The translations under genes and the position numbers were made by a program. From contig CAJQOS010000109.1 in the NCBI GenBank assembly GCA_905479975.1, positions 1 to 39,865 on the forward strand: a DNA stretch of 39,865 nt, in the 5' to 3' direction. A model generated the notes under the pieces. The model was given only the letters and a program-made list of their open reading frames with translations, searched no databases and had not been told where the DNA came from. Shown here in pieces: positions 35,737-39,865 of the stretch. This stretch comes from an uncultured Puniceicoccaceae bacterium. Its GTDB lineage: Bacteria; Verrucomicrobiota; Verrucomicrobiia; Opitutales; Coraliomargaritaceae. Position 1 is the first letter of the stretch. Each line of letters opens with the position of its first letter.

Positions 35737-36456
35737 ATGCATACAAAATACACGACTCTACTGAGCCTATCTGCGCTCAGCTTATTGACCGCCCAGGCTC
35801 ACGGGCAGCTTATCTACAGCGCTGGCCATATCGATATTGGCATCGCTTATGAAAGCGGCGAATGGGAGCCTCATGTTCACGACGAAGAAAATGATATCGA
35901 ATACGAATCCGATGCATTGCTCTTTCATGGAGATGAGACCAATAGCGCCAACTTCAAGCTAGCTGCACCCGGGGCAGGCCTTTTTGGTTTTCTAGGGGAT
36001 GCGGGAGACGACATCTTCATTTTTCCGCAAGTTGAAGATACCTCGCTGCCATTCATCGGCATTGCTGCCGAAGAGATCGACCAAGCCGACTTCGCGACAA
36101 CTGAAATCACGCTAGAGCTGTCTGGATTCTCGGGGCCAGGTGATTTCTTTCTCTACCAAACAGACGGCTTTGGTGCACCCTCCCTACTTTACGATACAAC
36201 AGACGGACTGAATGACGTGCTAACGCTGAATATCGGTTCTCACGCTCACTACAACTTCGCCTTCACAGCTGAAGGTGTCTATGCGTTGACATTGACTGCT
36301 TCGGGATTCCTTAACGACGGATTCAGCACATTGTCCACGAGTGCACCTGCAACGTTTCTCTTTGGGATCAATGCAGTGCCGGAGCCTTCGGCCTTCGCGT
36401 TGATCGCAGGCTGCATGACAATGGGCTTCGTCGCCATGCGCCGCCGCCGCTCCTAA
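35737..36456 (+). CDS. PEP-CTERM surface protein resembling choice-of-anchor M domain
   Basis: 239 aa. A signal peptide ends at about AQAHG (residue 23). The mature start LIYSAGHIDIGIAYESGEWEPHVHDEEN and the later SHAHYNFAFTAEGVYALTLTASG (His169 and His171) match the two ends of the surface domain known as choice-of-anchor M, found on actinobacterial surface proteins beside metal ABC transporters. The C-terminus is a PEP-CTERM signal: VPEP at 214-217, a hydrophobic stretch and RRRRS. The several His pairs suggest metal binding at the cell surface. It is the last gene before a strong terminator. Confidence 0.82.
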   Translation: MHTKYTTLLSLSALSLLTAQAHGQLIYSAGHIDIGIAYESGEWEPHVHDEENDIEYESDALLFHGDETNSANFKLAAPGAGLFGFLGDAGDDIFIFPQVEDTSLPFIGIAAEEIDQADFATTEITLELSGFSGPGDFFLYQTDGFGAPSLLYDTTDGLNDVLTLNIGSHAHYNFAFTAEGVYALTLTASGFLNDGFSTLSTSAPATFLFGINAVPEPSAFALIAGCMTMGFVAMRRRRS

Positions 36457-36477
36457 TTCAGCACCTTCTTATTGAGC

Positions 36478-36512
36478 AAACGGCGTGTCACCTCTTTGGC
36501 ACGCCGTTTTTT
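36478..36512. terminator. Terminator between the surface-protein gene and mgtE
   Basis: Arms AAACGGCGTGTC and GCACGCCGTTT (one bulge) around a short loop, followed by TTTTTT on the plus strand. It ends the metal-regulated operon. Confidence 0.9.
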
Positions 36513-36610
36513 GATGGATACAGCGAACAGTTAATCGGCGCAAGGTGGAGAGCATCATAGGATGCAACGACCCAATACGACGAATCATTCCCTCTCAGAC
36601 TCTCTCAGTG

Positions 36611-37960
36611 CTACCCCAGCACGACCATTGCGATCGAGAAGTAGATCAGCAGCCCGAGCACATCCATCACTGAGGTGATCAGCGGACTACTTGCGGCTGC
36701 GGGGTCGACATTCAAGCGACTCAGCACAAATGGCAGCAAGGCCCCGAAACTATTGGCCACAAACACGATCGCAATCATACTCAGCCCGACGATCCATGCG
36801 ATGTGACTATCACCGCCATACAACTGACTTACGACACCGGCGATCACCGCCATTGCGATGCCGAGCAACATACCGACGAACAGTTCCTTGCCGACGGCCA
36901 TCAGCCAATCGCTCAGCTCAAGGTCACCTGTGGCAATCGCACGCACCATCAAGGTGGCTGATTGTGCGCCGCAATTACCTCCACTGGCGATCACCAGAGG
37001 CATGAACAGCGCCAAGGTAATGAACTCCATCACAAACTCTTCGTAGCTAGAGATCACACTCGCTGAGATCAAATTGACGAAAATCAATACAAGCAACCAG
37101 CCGATACGTTTACGAAAGAGCTGCGCGGGCGAAGCCACACTATAGCGCGTCTCCAAGGGCGCGACCGCCGCACCCTTCTGAATATCTTCCGTGGCTTCTT
37201 CTTCGGCCACATCGAGAATGTCATCGACCGTCACAATACCGAGCAACACGCCGTCCGAATCGACCACAGGCAAGGCATTGACGTCGTAGCGTTGAATCAT
37301 CTCAACAGCCACCTCACGGTCATCATACGCCGAAATACTCACACAATTATAGTTGAGCATACCCTGAATGAGCGTCTGCGGCTCAGTCATGATCAACCGC
37401 CGCATACGCACGATATCCACCAATTTCCCGGCGGTATCCGTCACGTAGAGGATATTAAAAATCTCGGAGTCGCGGCCGAATTTGCGAATATGAGCAAGCG
37501 CTTGTTCGCAGGTCCACTCCGCACGGATACGCAGATAGTCAGGCGTCATCAAACGTCCCACACTCTCTTCTGGATAGCCCAGCAATTGACGCGATTCCGC
37601 CAAATCCTCGGGACTCAGCAACTGCATCAAACGTCGAGTCACCGTCGCCGGAAGCTCTTCGAGCATCGCGGTGCGGTCATCGGGACTCAAATTCGCCAAC
37701 AGCGAACGCGTATCTGCATCAGTCAACGCCGCCAACACATCATCCTGATCTTCGGGCTCGAAATACGCAAACACATCGGCGGCACGCTCACGCGGCAACG
37801 CACGATAAACCAGCACCTGGTGCGGTTTATCCAGTCGTAGAATCAAGTCGGCAACTTCCGGATTCGCCCAGCTGGTCAATGACTCGGAAAGCGCCTTCAA
37901 GTGGCCCTTTTCGACCAGTGCCTCGATCTCCGAGTCCGTAACTATGTTTTCTTCGAGCAT
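36611..37960 (-). CDS. mgtE: Magnesium transporter MgtE
   Basis: 449 aa, full length. The N-terminal superhelical domain ([48 protein letters not shown]) is followed by two CBS repeats ([50 protein letters not shown]) and five membrane helices. The ion pathway shows the family's [17 protein letters not shown] and [28 protein letters not shown]. The cytosolic domains gate the channel by sensing magnesium. No M-box riboswitch fits in the roughly 110 nt upstream. Confidence 0.96.
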   Translation of the reverse strand: MLEENIVTDSEIEALVEKGHLKALSESLTSWANPEVADLILRLDKPHQVLVYRALPRERAADVFAYFEPEDQDDVLAALTDADTRSLLANLSPDDRTAMLEELPATVTRRLMQLLSPEDLAESRQLLGYPEESVGRLMTPDYLRIRAEWTCEQALAHIRKFGRDSEIFNILYVTDTAGKLVDIVRMRRLIMTEPQTLIQGMLNYNCVSISAYDDREVAVEMIQRYDVNALPVVDSDGVLLGIVTVDDILDVAEEEATEDIQKGAAVAPLETRYSVASPAQLFRKRIGWLLVLIFVNLISASVISSYEEFVMEFITLALFMPLVIASGGNCGAQSATLMVRAIATGDLELSDWLMAVGKELFVGMLLGIAMAVIAGVVSQLYGGDSHIAWIVGLSMIAIVFVANSFGALLPFVLSRLNVDPAAASSPLITSVMDVLGLLIYFSIAMVVLG

Positions 37961-38109
37961 CCAGCCTCAGGTAATAGAAGACCGCTCAGTAGAGTAAAGC
38001 CGCGAAATCCAAGCGACCTACTTTTTTAGCACTTAAATCGAGCCAACGATGGTTTTCCTGCGCTTGAGTCTTGCTCATCTCACATTCAACCCTTGGCTGT
38101 AACAATCTT

Positions 38110-38571
38110 ATGCGCCCCATTCGCACAGCCGCCAGAGCCCTCATCATCCTAGAGGGCAGACTACTCGCCATTAAAATGCGCGATCAGTCGGGTGTGTTCT
38201 ATATTCTACCTGGAGGCGGCCAACGCCACGGTGAGACGCTACGCCAAGGCTTGCAGCGCGAATGCCTCGAAGAGATCGGCACCGATGTCGATGTCGGCGA
38301 GCTCCTTTACGTGCGCGAATACATCGGTAAAAATCACGAGTTCCGCCATGCACACCGCAGCTTTCATCAACTTGAGAGCGTGTTTCGCTGCTCACTGCCG
38401 AATCCCGACGGCATCGGCCCCGGCACCGAGCACGACAAGAAGCAAATCGGCGTCGAATGGTTGCCGCTGGACGAACTTCAGGATCGCCGTTTCCTGCCAA
38501 GCGTCATCATCCCGTTTTTCACCACAGATGGCTTTGAGCCTCCATCGAACTACCTCGGAGACGTTAATTAG
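38110..38571 (+). CDS. Nudix hydrolase
   Basis: 153 aa from ATG 38110. The Nudix box runs from Gly36 to Gly57: [22 protein letters not shown], with the metal-binding REUxEE core at 50-55. The preceding stretch VFYILPGGG is typical. The substrate (NDP-sugar, NTP or similar) cannot be told. It diverges from mgtE and precedes rodA by about 160 nt of repeat-like spacer. Confidence 0.92.
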   Translation: MRPIRTAARALIILEGRLLAIKMRDQSGVFYILPGGGQRHGETLRQGLQRECLEEIGTDVDVGELLYVREYIGKNHEFRHAHRSFHQLESVFRCSLPNPDGIGPGTEHDKKQIGVEWLPLDELQDRRFLPSVIIPFFTTDGFEPPSNYLGDVN

Positions 38572-38730
38572 CGCTTCGCGCTCAATTGATGTGAGAATGT
38601 GCAAAAGTATGAAAGTGTGAATGTCACTTCCGCTTCCCGACTTGCCCCCTTCTCAACCTTCCCACCTTCCTACTTTCCCACTTCAACGTGAGCATCTACC
38701 GCCGAATATTCAGTAAGGAGAATCAGAGCA

Positions 38731-39865
<1,135 letters not shown>

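Noticed and set aside
37961-38109. M-box magnesium riboswitch upstream of mgtE
   Set aside because: The divergent spacer is too short for the M-box fold plus promoters, and no conserved elements are seen.

Overview
The window looks like a chromosome segment from a marine member of Verrucomicrobiota (Opitutae / Puniceicoccales, Coraliomargarita-like). This is an inference from content: two PEP-CTERM exported proteins, an SHD1-like secreted protein, a verrucomicrobial-style pseudopilin-like protein, a GlgM-GlgE pair, few clear Shine-Dalgarno sites, and many short palindromic repeats between genes. No 16S gene is present to confirm it. There is no phage, integrase, IS transposase or CRISPR array.

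Layout. 1-4534 (minus strand) is the classic translation block: tRNA-Thr, tuf, tRNA-Trp, secE, nusG, rplK, rplA, rplJ and rplL (cut by the window edge). 4672-7280 (minus) is a zinc-type ABC importer (lipoprotein, ATPase, permease) whose ATPase carries histidine-rich ends. A small Cys-rich membrane protein gene diverges from it, followed by a PEP-CTERM gene and two overlapping genes for exported proteins of unknown function. lysC (with a clear terminator), an SDR, an SHD1-like secreted protein, a metallophosphoesterase, a cyclic-nucleotide-binding protein, hom, a lipoprotein, plsY and serA fill 10.4-20.2 kb; most are on the minus strand and several serve amino-acid or membrane-lipid biosynthesis.

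20.4-25.2 kb (plus) holds a glutaredoxin, a radical SAM protein, and the maltose-1-phosphate glycogen pair GlgM and GlgE, closed by a strong terminator. 25.3-27.8 kb is a patchwork: a Fic protein with a C-terminal MerR-type domain and a palindrome at its start, a second glutaredoxin, a MITE-like pair of inverted-repeat elements, and a decapitated MazG-type gene. 27.8-32.3 kb (minus) is a sugar-acid operon (SDR, uxaC, D-2-hydroxyacid dehydrogenase, Ldh_2-family dehydrogenase) with a divergent AraC-type regulator.

33.2-36.5 kb is the most interesting part. A Fur/Zur-family regulator diverges from a MerC-domain membrane protein, followed by a pseudopilin-like protein and a PEP-CTERM protein that resembles the 'choice-of-anchor M' surface domain known from actinobacterial metal-transport loci. 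Three copies of a 23-bp Fur/Zur-like operator lie here, two of them ending on the first base of a start codon. I infer a metal (probably zinc) starvation regulon with a surface protein. The window ends with mgtE, a Nudix hydrolase and the 5' part of rodA.

Dispersed elements are unusually informative: two nearly identical 92-93-nt hairpin-rich leaders sit just upstream of glgE and of the Ldh_2 gene, and another repeat supplies the stop codon of the D-2-hydroxyacid dehydrogenase gene and recurs just beyond the broken end of the MazG remnant.
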